A DNA stretch of 64,000 bases from Girardinichthys multiradiatus (taxonomy: Eukaryota > Chordata > Actinopteri > Cyprinodontiformes > Goodeidae). Where the stretch lies: contig NC_061812.1 of NCBI RefSeq assembly GCF_021462225.1, forward strand, positions 38,427,175-38,491,174. The letters are read 5' to 3'. Positions 40,369-53,433 of the stretch are shown here, in pieces. The translations under genes and the position numbers were made by a program. Positions within the stretch are counted from its first letter, which is position 1; the number at the start of each line of letters is the position of its first letter. Under the pieces are notes generated by a model. It saw only the letters and a list, made by a program, of their open reading frames with translations. It was not told the DNA's origin and did no database searches.

Positions 40369-42809
40369 CAGGGGTGGGCAAACCTTTTGACTTGTGGGCC
40401 ACAGAGTATTCTAAAATTTGACAGAAGGGCCGGACCAGGAGCAGATGGATGGAGTGTTTTGGTAATTCACCTCATAAGAGAAAATAAATAACACGGGATA
40501 TGTAGGAAACGTGCTTTATTTTCAATAGAAAATTTACAAAAGCATTACAACAAAATATATCTTCCAAGTCCCACAGTATTTATTTATTGAAATATCTCTT
40601 AAAACACTGAAAATTAAATTAACAAGATACAGCTTTCTTAAAAGCATTGTTTATATTGAGAAGGCAGTGCACCTGCACACCACTTATGTCCACACCATAA
40701 CAGAGACGACATGTAACATGTAAATGCATTTTTAAGAGCAGAAAAACGTACTTTTGATTTCAGTGGGAACAGTGTTGTTGGTGTCCTTTTTTAACCAGCG
40801 CGTGAAAGTCTGGAATCAGTTTTGTTGTGACAATTCTCAGGACAGATCTAAGGTGTTGGTCAGTCAACTTGGATCTGTGGCTGGCTTTGTTGAAGTTCAT
40901 GACGCTAAACGTCTGTTCACACACATAAGTCGAGCCGAACAACGCCAGCATCTTCTGTGCCGTCCTCCGGAGGTTTGGAAACACAGATTCATTAATTGAC
41001 GGATAAAAGTCATTCAGTTTAAGAGACTTGAATCTCGCATTTACGACAACGTCAGCCTGAAGGTCGATCAATTCCAGTTGCAGCGCTTCTGGTGCTGTTT
41101 CAGGGTCTTGTGACAGGGGACAGGCCACCAACTGAAGTGAATCGTCAATTTTCTCAAAATCAATAAAGCGACGGCAGAATTCTTTGTTGAGCGCATCCAA
41201 TGACTCGCTGTATTTCTTCACTTTTGCGCCAGCCTCTTTCAGTGTGGCTAGTGTGGGGAAATGAGTGAATGACTCATTTAAGATTTGCTTGGAAAATAAA
41301 GTCAGCTTGGTTTTGAAGGCTTTTACGTTTGTGTACAGGTCATGCACAAACCGATCCTTTCCCTGTATGTTCACATTCAGCTCATTCATGTGTGAAAATA
41401 TATCCACAGCAAATGCAAAGTCACAAAGCCAGGTCTTGTTGCTCAAATCGGGAAATTCGTCGGCCTTCCCAAGTAACTCCAAAAATGCACCGATCTCCTC
41501 TTTGAGATCCCACACTCGTTGAAACACTTTGCCCAAGTTTATCCAGCGGACACGGGAGTGATAAAGTAGGTCCTGGTGATGTGCACCAGTTTCCTCCAGG
41601 AACGTGATGAACTGATGGTGCTGAAGTCCCCTTGCAGGTATAAAGTTGACCAGTTTTATGACAGGATTCACAACATGATTAAGCTGTAATACAGATTTAC
41701 ATAGAGATTCCTGGTGTATGATGCAGTGAATAAAAATAACATCCTGGTTGGGATTTTCTTCTTTCACTGTATCCTTGATTCTCCTCAGCAGGCCAACATT
41801 TTTCCCTGTTAAATTTGGAGATCCATCTGTGGTGACGTTGATAAGTTTACACCAAGGCAGCTTCATATTTTCAATGACAGCAGACACCCGGTCATACAAG
41901 TCCTCCCCCCATGTTTGTCCTTTCAGAGACTCCATTGTCAAAAACTCCTCCGTTATTTCAAAAGTATCGTTAATTCCTCGGATAAAAATGAGGAGCTGAG
42001 CAGTGTCTTTTACATTGTTGCTTTCATCCAGCGCTAATGAATAAAACGTGAATGACTCCGCCTTTTTATTTAAGTTGGTAATTAGATCTTCGTCTATCAG
42101 TTCGCACGGCGAGTCACTGTCTTGCGTGATAGACTGATTTTTTCAAACTTGTCTTTGGCCTCTGGACACAAGACACCTGCTGTCTCCACCATACATTCCT
42201 TTAAAAACTCACCTTCAGACAGAGGCTTGCTGGCCTTTGCTAATTTGAATGATAGCATAAAACTTGCCTTGGTACTTGACTCTTGGATGGCACTTTGACA
42301 ATGAAAAATGTTTTGTTGAGCCCGTAAATTAGATACCAACCTCTGAGCAGTAGCTTCCCGCTCTTTCTCTGGCTGCTTGCCAGCATAGTTGGCATGTTTT
42401 GTAGTAAAGTGACGGCTGATATTATACTCTTTAAAAACCACCACAGTCTCTTTGCATATCAGGCATACAGCAGTTGATCGGTGTTCGGTAAAAAAAATAT
42501 ATAGTTGTCCACTCCTTATTAAACACACGACATTCTCTGTCCACTTTCCTTTTTTTAGCACCGCTCATCATTAGCTACAGAAGGGTTGAGCTGTCAAAGA
42601 GGGAAATCACTGAGTAAGATAATAATGCGTTCATAGGGTGTCGGAATGATCGGAAAAATCACTTTCCCACTAGGAAAAAAAACTCGGCAAGACGGATCTT
42701 CAGACACCACTTGAATGCAGCATAAGACGGCACACCTCAACAAAGGTGCGGCCCGTAAAAAGCTTTACGGGCCGCATACGGCCCGGGAGCCGCAGTTCGC
42801 CCACCCCTG
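40369..42809 (-). mobile_element. hAT element 2, 2441 bp, complete ends
   Basis: The ends read CAGGGGTGGGCAAAC and, from the other side, CAGGGGTGGGCGAAC: a 15-bp inverted repeat with one mismatch. A perfect 8-bp duplication, tgctaaaa, lies at 40361-40368 and 42810-42817. It carries one transposase gene with a single frameshift. All this points to a rather young insertion. Confidence 0.95.
40760..42561 (-). pseudogene. hAT transposase (GTF2IRD2-like), one frameshift
   Basis: The N-terminal part (42561-42097) has a BED-like zinc finger (CLICKETV and H-FTTKH) and then KLAKASKPLSEGEFLK. The main part (to 40760) holds NVTTDGSPNLTGKNVG, HCIIHQESLC, YHSRVRWINLGKV, and the C-terminal dimerisation block CEQTFSVMNFNKASHRSKL. 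The halves are separated only by a missing base near 42108, where RRV-type text becomes RRAN and stop. The frame resumes at once (ELIDEDL). It resembles the transposase domain found in GTF2IRD2-type proteins. Without the one-base loss it would be a complete gene of about 600 codons. Confidence 0.9.
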
Positions 42810-42817
42810 TGCTAAAA

Positions 42818-43015
42818 CAAGGTTACAGTCACCATCCAGAGACCAAGTGCAGCCCGTGTTCTTATTCATTTAAACCTTGATGGCACTGTTTATTTAATAC
42901 AACAAACTGATAAAAGGAGGAACAACAAAAATATTTATGCCTTACAGCAAATTAGGATAACCCTAACATCTTCATATGGCTATTATATTTCAATATTAAT
43001 AGTTCAATGTTTATG
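42818..43015. other. no recognised feature
   Basis: A short unique stretch after the hAT element. Confidence 0.5.
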
Positions 43016-43112
43016 TACCCTGCCTCTTGCCCGTAGACTGCTGGAGATAGGCACCAGCTCCCCCGTGACCCACTATGGAATAAGCATAGAAGATGAATGA
43101 GTGAATGAATGA
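43016..43112 (+). repeat. SINE/LINE-tail fragment with (GAAT)n end
   Basis: The text TGCCTCTTGCCCGTAGACTG and GACCCACTATGGAATAAGC followed by repeats of TGAA is the tail of a widespread vertebrate non-LTR or SINE family. Only the tail is present. Confidence 0.5.
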
Positions 43113-44590
43113 ATGTTTATGTACTTGGACAACTATTCCTCTGGAAAAATGGCATTTATGTTTCGCTGTGTACCTTAAAATACACAGTTTTTTTATATTT
43201 GTTTTGTGATTAAGATTAAGATAACCATTGATGATATCTGGAAGCTGCATAGCCAACTGCAGAGGAGTCACTTAGTTGAGCGAGGATGCAAGGAACATGA
43301 TGTGCTTAAAGACAGAGTAGGGATGGGAGAGGTCTTGGTCCACCATGACTTAAACTGCAACAGTACCGAGCACATCCCAGGTATTGGCCCTGGTCCAAAC
43401 AAGGCTTTTTGTGAATAATTTATATTGGAGTTTGTGTGTTCACTGAGCTGTATTGAAGATGATGCACTTTATTTAGTTGATTTAAAAAAAATCTGAGTTT
43501 TCTCCAACAATTTTAGCAAGACTGCAGTAGCTTCCTATCTGCCTGTGTTCTGTTAGCTGCCCAGTGGCTTTGCTTGGATCAGTGATCTGCAACCTATAGA
43601 TCTGATGGGTGAATTAAAAAACTTGACCCAAAAATAACGACAAACGGATCAATGTTTTTAAATAAAGCCCTTGAAAATGACTTATTTTGCCAGTTTTTCT
43701 GTGTTTTTAGGCAATTCCAACGTAGTATTCTTACAACAGAACTAACTAGTGGTGTAATTAATATTTGTTTTACTATGTCACAACCTGTTTTTAACTATTT
43801 TTTTAATTGAGATCAAATTATTACATTGCGCTTTGTAAAGTTACACCACCCTTTGCACCTTTTTTTGCAATGGGTGGTGTAACTTTGTGGTTCTGGACAA
43901 AATTAATTTGGTAAAACACAAGGCACGCATGGGCCATTGGATGGTAAAGCGTGCTGACCCCTGGCTTAGATCATAGTCCAAAGGAAGGCCTGAAGTTTAA
44001 GACGTTTTATTAACTAGAACTATCAAGATAAATTTTTAACAAGTCATGTGAAAACAGAGACAAAATATGCTGACGTTAGCTTCCCATTTCAGGAAAGCAC
44101 TTTGAATGTAAACAGCAAGACTTATATTTGTGGAGAAACAAATAGTAAAGTGATGAGCACCATTGGCAACGCATTGACAGGACATTCTTAGCCTAATAAA
44201 TCCTGTGTTGGAGCAGCACAGATCGGCACAGAAACTCCAGAAAACTACAGTTAGGACAAAATATGCATTATTGTCAAAAAAAAAAAAACTGAAATTGAAC
44301 TGTTCTATTGATGTAACAAACTTTTTTAAAATTACTCTTATCAATATTTCCGGCAAAAGAAATTGAGATCGGGAAATCCATATTGTTTTCTGCTGCAAAT
44401 ACACATGCAGCGCATACACCTACATGTAGGAGACTGTTGCGTTTTTGTGCTTCTCCATGGCAACATCCTTAAATTCAGATGGACATAATAGAGGGCTGGC
44501 AGTTGCTGGCAGCAAAATCCTTTCACACATGCAGCTAAGTGGTGCCTCTACTCGGGCTGCCTGTCCTAGATCTATGGTTTAACTCTGACC
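43113..44590. other. no recognised gene; one strong hairpin
   Basis: A perfect 15-bp inverted repeat lies at 43837-43851 and 43872-43886. Otherwise I see no domain or known repeat. Confidence 0.5.
43837..43886. repeat. 50-bp hairpin with 15-bp perfect stem
   Basis: AAAGTTACACCACCC pairs exactly with GGGTGGTGTAACTTT around a 20-base centre that has TTGCA and TGCAA at its edges, so the stem may extend. Confidence 0.85.
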
Positions 44591-44599
44591 AAACTAACA

Positions 44600-46010
44600 C
44601 ACGTAACAACCTGCAGCACTTTTCATTGATTTATCCAAAGCAGTTGATACTGTGAATCATACCTTTTTGAAACAGAGCTGAACAACTAATTTGAAAATGA
44701 TCTTTCTGAAATAACAGTGTTTTAAAGGCAGATGGTTTCACTTCCAGTTTACTTACGGTCGCTAATTGTGTCCCTGAGGGGACAGTCTTGTGATCACTAT
44801 TTTTTGTTCCTGATTTCAGGAATTTTGGCAATAATGTTGTCACTGCAAATTTTATTTTGTATGCTGATGAGAGGGAATTATAGTGAGGGAAGTATACTCA
44901 GCCTGGCTCCTTCTCAGTTGCAGTTGCTTTATGTAAAATCCAACTTTGGTGACCAAAACCCTGTTTCCAAAACAGAGAAATCAAAACTCCTGTTGTTTGT
45001 TAAAAATAAAAATCTAAGTCAAATAACCTAACAATAATCAGCACTTCCTGCTTCAGAGATAGTGTGTTTAGTATAAGAATTTGGGCTTATTATCAATGAT
45101 TCAATTTCCATCACACATAACGGTGAGATATTGGTGTTGATGTTTGTTATAAAGTTCAAGTTAAACTGCATTTTTCTATCCTGTTTGTCATTTAAGGCAA
45201 AAACAACAACAACTGTCACTACAATTATGTGTTCTCTATTATGGTGATGTAATAATGTATGCTTCATCTGAATACTGTTCATCATGGAGCTTTAAGATTC
45301 ATTATGACTTTAAAAAGACTTGCACCATTATCTGTCACATTCTTCTCTTGGATGGTCTGACTTGTGTACTAATAACAACAACAACAACAATGATAATAAT
45401 AACAATACCACCCTTTGACCTGTGTAGCATCTGGCTATAATGGAGACAGTGGACACTGGCTGTTGGAGAGACCTTGCTTACCTAGGAGTCACACATATTG
45501 CTTTAACAAGTCCTTCTGCTTGAGGATCAAGATACCTGACACGGTGCTGCTCCCCTCCCAACTGTTGCTCGATCTCTTAAGATCTGAACAATTAATTTTT
45601 CCAAAAAATCTCTAAACAAGAAAAACTTTTATTTCATTATAAAATTTAAGGACCAATTTCTTACCTATGTTTTTATTTATCTCATGCTGAATTAATCTTT
45701 ATACGTGCAAGGTTTTGTGAAAATCTTCCTTTATGAGCCAACAAAATTTGGCCTGGTTAACAGTCAAATGCAGACTAAAGGATTTTCTAGTAACATTTAT
45801 TAGGAATGTTATTGTTACAAAAAATCCTAAAACCTTTTATTAGAAATTGTCTTTTTTTTTCAGATACTCGCAATTATAGTACACATCAGATCAGTGAAAC
45901 AAGCTGCATGTTACCCTGTTGTAGGACTAATCAAATAAGGAGAGCATATTTTTATAGAGCCATGGTTGCATTGAATGCATTACCTGACATCAGAGTACCA
46001 TGAAAGATGT
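44600..46010 (+). pseudogene. very old LINE reverse-transcriptase relic
   Basis: Traces on the plus strand include FIDLSKAVDTVNH (about 44625-44665), TEKSKLLLFVKNKN near 44975-45020, and a C-terminal CCRTNQIRRAYFYRAMVALNALP near 45920-45985. The spacing and order fit a LINE reverse transcriptase. No long frame is open, and the A-rich microsatellites at 45375-45410 lie inside. Confidence 0.5.
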
Positions 46011-46334
46011 TTTCAAAAGATGTTAAAACTTTACACAAGAATGAATATTGAACAGTAATTACTTAATTACTTACGAACAGCAATTATAATGTGTGTTGCA
46101 TATAATTACGTTATCTTTGTAGGTGCTCCGGTGGATAACATGATTTTGTAAAGTTTGTTTTAGGACTGTAACTACCAATTTACTCTATTTTAGTAGATTA
46201 ATCATAAAAATATGAATTATTGGGTTCGAGCTGGATCTACGGTTCCTAAGAAAATGATAATAAAAGTATAATTTACAATTTAGTAAAAACATCTTGGGAG
46301 TTGGTTGATCAGATCTCTGATACAAATTTCTATT

Positions 46335-46690
46335 TTAATTAGTAACTGAAAGAGGAGCTCAGAGTAGAGCTGCTGCTCCTCCACATCGAGAGGAGCCAGT
46401 TGAGGTGGCTCAGACATCTATACCGGATGCCTCCTGGGCGCCTCCCTCAGGAGGTGTTTCAGGCACGTCCCACTGGGAGGAGGCCCAGGGGTAGCCCAGG
46501 ACACACTGGAGGGACTATGTCTCTCGGCTGGCCTGGGAACGTCTTGAGCTCCCCCTGGAGGAGCTGGAGGAGGTGTCTGGGGAGAGGGAAGTCTGGGTGT
46601 CTCTACTGAGTCTGCTGCCCCCGCAACCTGGCCCAGATAAAGTGGAAGACGACGAGTACGATGGAGGAAACAACTTATTCAGCAGTTGAT
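46335..46690 (+). pseudogene. LINE 3' end fragment
   Basis: The plus-strand text reads HIERSQLRWLRHLYRMPPGR, then a shifted frame with CCAGGACACACTGGAGGGAC and CTCGGCTGGCCTGGGAACG. This is the end of a fish non-LTR retrotransposon, possibly of the I/Nimb group. It is GC-rich compared with the surroundings and 5'-truncated. Confidence 0.7.
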
Positions 46691-48810
46691 GATTGGTTGT
46701 CGCAGTCCTATACATGCATGAGGACAGATGTAATATTGAGCAATGATTTGATCAATGAAGGTTCTGCTAATTTGAAGAAAATCAGCAAAGACAATGGTGT
46801 TGATGGTAATGATAACAGTAATATTTGAATTATTAATGATAATTGTTATCACTCTGTACTTCAGTTTTTTTTATATATTTGAATTATGATTATGTTGTTT
46901 CACACTGTGCTTTCACAGTTTGTAGTGTGTGTGGGTTTGCATGTGTATGGTTGTGTATGTCATTTTATTTGTAATGAAACTGAAGGAAACCCCACGCAGA
47001 ATAGCTCCTGTATCCAGTCAGAAGCTAATGGGTTTCTTAATCAAATCAAATCAAATCAAATCAAAACACTACTGAACATTACTCAAATATAGGTCAGTAT
47101 AGTGAGCACTTTTTTTTATTATAAATCACAGTCCTTGGATATGTTTCGACCTGAACATGGGTCATTTTTCATCCTGCATATCTTGAACATGCAGATGAAT
47201 CCAGAAAAAAAGGAAAGGAAAGATCTCTCTCCAAGATTTCAGACATGTCAGCATAAACATGCCAGTAGCTCGGGAAAAGCTTGGATCTTTGACTGGTTTC
47301 CTCCAGGTTTCTTGACACTGTGGGATTTCTGCAAAGGACTGGGTTATAAAATGCATACAAAGGTGGAAGAGGCTCTGTTTTATCACCAGCTCTTTATCAG
47401 AGCACACTATCACACTGCTTGTTCACCATGTAATCTGATTTAGGCTTTATCTTTTCCCTCCATGCTGTGTATCTATGAAACACACTGACAAAATATTTGG
47501 GTGGTTGCCATATCCCCCTTGTACCTCTTTACTAAACTTTACAGCAGAATCTGAAGTTTTCCCTTTCCACTCACAAGAAAATCCACAGAAATTTAAAATA
47601 TCTCAGACAGCAGTTTAAGGCTTCAAAAGAAAAGGGACGCAGCACTTTTGAATATGTTTTATAACTTTCTCTATGCCTTTTTTATTCAAACTCTACCCAT
47701 GAGGAGAGCAATGTCGCATCGGAAAGGTAACTAATATTAGTCACTCTTCAATAAAAGTATTAAGGGGTTGGTCAAGGCTGAAAGCTGGCCAAATCATCAC
47801 CTCTTTACCTGTCATTGATTTGGATGTACTATATTGTGTTATGCAGCATTGTGAGATCCAGGAGAATTTTTGTTGGAGCAACTTTGCAAGGTAGAGCAAT
47901 GCAACAGCATGGCACGCGCTTGGAGACCTTCTGGGCTTCATGCATAATGCTCTTTGTGTTTCCTCGAAACGATGGACGGGTGACAGCGAGGACTGAGTCC
48001 CCTCCAGAATCTCAAATGGATTATGCTCACTTTCTCTCTGTTTCTCCCTACCACTGCCCCCCCTTGTTTTTATGCGATTTGCTGGAATCAGCCAGCATCA
48101 TTGATGTTGCCCTTTCTTGTGTGTGGCACGAGAACAAAGCAGTCGTGCTTCCTTAGGATGCTCTAGACTGCCGCCGCCCCCCCCCGTCCTTTTCCTGTTT
48201 GTCTTCGATTTTTTTCTCCAATCTGTCCCTCAACCTGGCTTTTATCTCTTTGTTTTAATGATTTCTTTTGCAAAGGAAGTCTGACCGTTGGTGGAACTGT
48301 GTCTTAAGTGTCACATCAAAAGAACTTTCCATGTCAACTGTTTCCATTGCAGACACTGACGGTGATGAGTTGTGGAAATATATTTCTAGCTTTATATTCA
48401 TGTCATCGCAAACATCATGATAATTGCCTATGCAATACCACAGTACATTGTAGTAATATTAAATAAACTTGACATGTGTCGGCTAACTTCCAGATTCATT
48501 AGAAAATCCTGGTTTATTTTATAAGGGTCACATAATATTACCAGATTTCATTATGCATCGATTCATTACATAACGTCACATTGCCCATTAGCCTGTTGCT
48601 CCTGCATTTACAACCCCATGAATTATGAATCAGTTCCCTTTCATCACAGCTGGAACTCTCTCCCTGATGTGCAAATTACTCTGAGGAAAACAATTACATC
48701 CTAAGCAAAGACGGCCCACTTTATCCCAAAATCCAAACCATCACATGGTTTCTTATCTCAGTAAAAACTTTTCTTTTATCTTTTGTGCTTCAATACTATT
48801 ATATTCAATA
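46691..48810. other. unique-looking DNA; pentanucleotide run at 47038-47066
   Basis: A short AAATC run lies at 47038-47066. The rest has no recognised gene. The part at about 47740-48170 and 48480-48730 is of unusually mixed composition for this window and could be conserved non-coding DNA, but that cannot be judged without alignment. Confidence 0.4.
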
Positions 48811-49965
48811 CAGTGCCTTGCAAAACCTTTCTCACCCCTGAAACTTTTCATATTTTGTCACACACTTCCCTACTTTTCATTAGGGGTGTTTTGTGACACA
48901 CCAACAGAAAGCAATGCATAATTGTGATTTGTAAGTGAATGATCCATGGTTTTCAAACATTTTTACAAATGAGAATGTGAAAAGTGGTATGTGCATTTGC
49001 CATCAGCCTCCCCAAGTCAATACCTTGTACAGTCACATTTTGTTCTACAGTTACACCTGTGAGTGATTTGGGGAATGATCTACTAGGTTTGCAAAATAGT
49101 TCAAGGTCAATCAGATTAAATGGAGAGTGTTAAATTTTCAAGTTCTGCACAGATTTTCACACAGATTCTCTATTCTATGGGCTTTGACTGAACCATTCAA
49201 CTCAAAACATTTTTTGATTTTACACCTTCTAATATATCTAGGGGTAATATTCCTGCAGGAAGCTCCATTCCATTATCAAGTCTTTTGCAACCTCCAACAG
49301 GATTTATCTCAGGATTTAGCTCTCCCAGTCTTTGGTCTGATCTCACCAGAACACTTTATTTGACATGTTTGCTGTGTCTCCTGCATGGCATGTAACAAAT
49401 TGCACATTGGATTTCTTATGGCTTTCTTTCAACAAGGGCTTTCTTCATGCCATTCCTTCATAAAGGCTAAGAGGTTGTTCTGTAAAAATATTCTTCCAGC
49501 TAACCTGTAGATCTCTGCATCTCCGCCAGAGTTACCATGGGTTCCTTAGTTGCTTCTATGATCAATGTTTTTCCCAGATAGCCAGTGGGTTTAGGTTGAC
49601 GGTTATAACATTATAAGTTTATAGTTGTGCCATATTCTTTTCGTTTTCTGATAACAGATTAAACAGTAATCTGTAAAATGTTCAAAGCTTGGGATAATGA
49701 GGCCCTGCTCAGATTACTGTGATTAAGTGACACACAGGTGTACTCTATTTAATAAAAAGGTAATTTATAAGGGCAATTGGTTGCACTGGAATTTATTTAG
49801 AGCTGTCAACATAAATGGGAGCTGAATACATATGCTTGCTACACATTTCAGGTTTTTTTTTAAAGTAATTTGAAAACTCATATTATTTTCATTCACTTTA
49901 TGATTATGAACTATTATTTTTTGGTCTATCACATAAAATCCCAATAAAAAACAATATGAACAGTT
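48811..49965 (-). pseudogene. Tc1-t4, old Tc1 copy
   Basis: It begins CAGTGCCTTGCAAAAC after TA (48809-48810) and runs in reverse through the whole element: GGCTTTGACTGAACCATTC, CAAGTCTTTTGCAACCTCC, TTTGCTGTGTCTCCTGCATG, GGCAATTGGTTGCACTGG. It ends near CCCAATAAAAAAC at 49965 without the second terminus. It is heavily mutated. Confidence 0.75.
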
Positions 49966-52211
49966 TTACAAACTACTGGACACTGGACACTTTTTGAGAG
50001 TCATTTTGCTGGTTTATCACAAAAAGCCAACTGAGGATTCAAGACTGCTCCTGTTTTAAAAGTTTGTTTGGTCTGTCACTGACAGTAAGTTGGAGTTAAT
50101 GGATTACTGCCGTCCCTAGTGTACCCTTACAGGTCCCTAGGGGTAGAAGACATAACAATAGATGCATGCTCACAGCACTGCCGCATTGGTGCAATTTCTC
50201 AAAGCCTGAGACTCCCTGTAGTGCTTTATAATGCTCGGTGATATCCAGGTCAGCCACTGGCTGTTGTCACACCCCGTGCAGAAGATTAGTGGAACATAAA
50301 TCAGAAAAGTGGGAAAGGAAAGGGCCCCAGGCGCAATGCACAGGTAATTATGAACTCAAATGAGCTCTCTTTTCAATAAAAGCATGAAATATTATCTGGC
50401 TTCATGATAGCTGAAAGATGCTTACAAGAACATTAATATGAAGTGTTCCCAGAGGTTAAGGTGTAGGGACAAGACAAGCTCTGAATCAAACTATTTCACT
50501 TTCAGGTTCATAAATAAGAGGGCAATGCAATAGTTAAGACAAATCTGCCACCTTTTACTTTCAATTAACTTATAAAGACAAAAAAAGAGGAATTTTCCAA
50601 CTAGTCATTAAAAATGTGTTGAATGTGTTGGTGTAAAAACCTGTATTTATACAATGGATCTAAAAAGTGTGTACACAAGTGTACAACCCCCCCCCCCCTT
50701 CGTTAAAATACTAAATACACTAAACATAACTAAATTGACATAGAGGCCAAACTGACTGCTACTTGTTCATATTTAGACTCACCATAACAAAAAAACCTAG
50801 TTCTATTTGAAGGAAAGTAAAGTCAGAGCATGATGCTGCCGCGACATATTCCCCCAAAAAGTTTTGGGAGCTGTTAACTTGGAAAAGGAGCTTAAACAAA
50901 ATATTCATTTAAAGTGTGCTCTCTTATGCAGCCAGGTTATTAGTGGTTTTTTGTTTTGTTTTTTCTTGCCAAACGAATTTATTTGTTTTTCAGTTGAATT
51001 AACAAGGTATATGTCACATTAAAGGTGGATTTCTTTATGTGACTTATGGTATTATTAATTATATAACAACAGCCTCATTTTAACACTGGTGTGTATCTTT
51101 TCCAGATCCACAACAGGTTAAAAGTTTGGTTTGACCAGGTTTATTTTATACACATGGTAAAAATAGACAGATAGACAATAAACACACAAAACTGGACATA
51201 CAGAGGAAAACCCTTTCATCCATTTATCGACATTAGTAACAATACGAAGACAGAGTGAAATGAATGCACATTGGCAGGAGTATAATAACCCTTGATCAGA
51301 TGAAAGCTCTTTCAACAGTCATACAGGTACAAAGGAAATCTATGGTTCAAAGTACACTTTGGTTCCATTCCAGCCTGGTTCTTGATTGTTTCATTTAAAA
51401 ATGATCAGGGAATACAGATGGTGCACGCAAGCTAAGAGCTTGCCCACCTCTTCAGAGACCTCACCTCCAGGCTAAAATGCTTCAGGGTTGGTCTCATCCA
51501 ACATCATTTGATGGTGGCTCCAGCAGACTTCTTCTGTCAACATGCTCCCTAAGACAACAAACCGGGCTAAACTTACTGTTCTACTTAGACAGAGAATCAT
51601 TGCTGTAGTAGATGAGGGAGTCACAACCATGAAATCTGAATGTGAACGTGTGATTTAGTTGCAAAAATATAAAGGAGAGATATTTTAGTCCAAATACATC
51701 AGACAAAACCTTTTGTTCCAAGCACCTGGAAATATACTGTGTAGGTTTTAATAATGAAGGGATGAAGACCCAGACGCAATATGCCAAACAGGCTGTAGTA
51801 AAAGAAGCACATCAAATTCAAGAAAGTTTGAGGAGTAGGTCAGTCCTAACACTTCAAACACCAGAAAGAAAGAAAATGCAGACCCTGATTAAAAGTGTAA
51901 TAAATAAATAACTCCGGGCACACTTCCAAAATAGCCTCCTTCATATTTACAGAACCACTCATTTAATATGCATATGGATTCTTAATATGTGGCACTAAAG
52001 GAATCCAGATAAACAGAACTAAAATAACAAAAGATAAAAGTAAGGACTGTGGGTGAAAGTACCCCAGAAACCATATTATTGCTTCATCTAACGTTCACCT
52101 CTGTTAGCTCAGTGTTTTACTTGTTATTATGATTATAAAGCAGAAATATCAGTAATACACGCCTGAGGTGAGATGAACATTCCCCCTTCAGATGGGTGAC
52201 TTGCAAAAGTT
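49966..52211. other. no recognised feature
   Basis: AT-rich DNA with a short poly-C run near 50687-50698. I see no gene or family here. Confidence 0.5.
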
Positions 52212-53433
52212 AAACTTTTGAACCTTGAACTTTTTTACATTTTGTCATGTTACAGCCACAAACTCTGATGTATTTTATGATAATATAAGATAACAGCATC
52301 ATGAAGACCAAGGAATACACCAGGGCATGTTGGGGTTTCAGCTGTGGAGACATTTAAAGCAGGGTTAAAATCCAAAATCAGCCTTGAATATCTCACTTAG
52401 AAGTGTACCATGTCAGAAAATGGAAATTGATATGGCTGGAAACCTGACAGGCTGAAGGAGGCCATCAATAAGGGAAGGGATATAGGGGGTGTAGCCCCAT
52501 GGTGACTCTTAAGGAGCTACAAAGCTCTCCAACACACCTGGGATAATCTGTTAACAGGACAACTCCTTAAATTTGGCCTTTATGGAGGAATGGCAAGAAG
52601 AAAGCCATTTTTGCAAAAGAGCCTTTTAAAGTCCCATTTGGTGTTTGCCAGAAACCATATTGTGGACAAAGCAAAAATGTAGAAGAAGTTGCTCTGACAC
52701 AAAAAAATCTAAATTTTTGGCCTACATTCAAAATACAAATGCAATATGTGGTGGAAAACTAACATTTCAGGTACCTCGAACGCCCTATCCCCAAGGTGAC
52801 ACATGGTGATGGCATCATGCTTTCGAGATAACTTTCCACAGCAGGGACACCAAAGCTAGTCAGAATTTATTGGAAGATGGATGGAACTAAATCTAAGACA
52901 ATCCAGGAAGAAAAGGCTGTGCACGATTTGAGACTGGTGTGGAAGCTAACCTACCAGCAGGAGAACAACCCTGAATATACAACCAGAGCTAGAAGTTTAG
53001 ATCAAAGTATATTAATGAAATAGCATGGTCCAGTAAAATTTTCTTAGTGCACCCCATGACAATAACTGGGAGATAGGATGGAGAATGGGGAAGGGGGAGT
53101 TGATGTTTACAGATGATCTCCATCCAGTTTGACTGAGCTTGGTCTACTTTACAAAGAGGAATGAGCAAAGAGTTTAAAATATAGATGTGCAACACTGGTA
53201 AAGCCATACCATGAATACTTTTAGATATTACAGCAGCAAAACATGATTTTACAAAGTTTCCAGATTTCTGGCTGTAGAAATCTTTGAACACCATGTTTCA
53301 TTTCCCTCCCAGTCCACAATTATGTGCTACTTTGTATCAGTCTATCACATAAAGTCCCAATGAAATACAATAAAGATCATGGTTTTAATGTGAGAAAATA
53401 TGAAAACATTCAAGGGGTATGGAAACTGTTGGA
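52212..53433 (+). pseudogene. Tc1-t5, old Tc1 copy
   Basis: The plus-strand order is complete: the terminal part (ACATTTTGTCATGTTACAGC), GCATCATGAAGACCAAGGAA (start), CTTTATGGAGGAATGGCAAG, the GATGGCATCATGC block, AATCCAGGAAGAAAAGG, CCAGCAGGAGAACAACCCTG (second Asp), and the end (CACATAAAGTCCCAATG, TCAAGGGGTATG). Stops and gaps are numerous. Confidence 0.8.
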
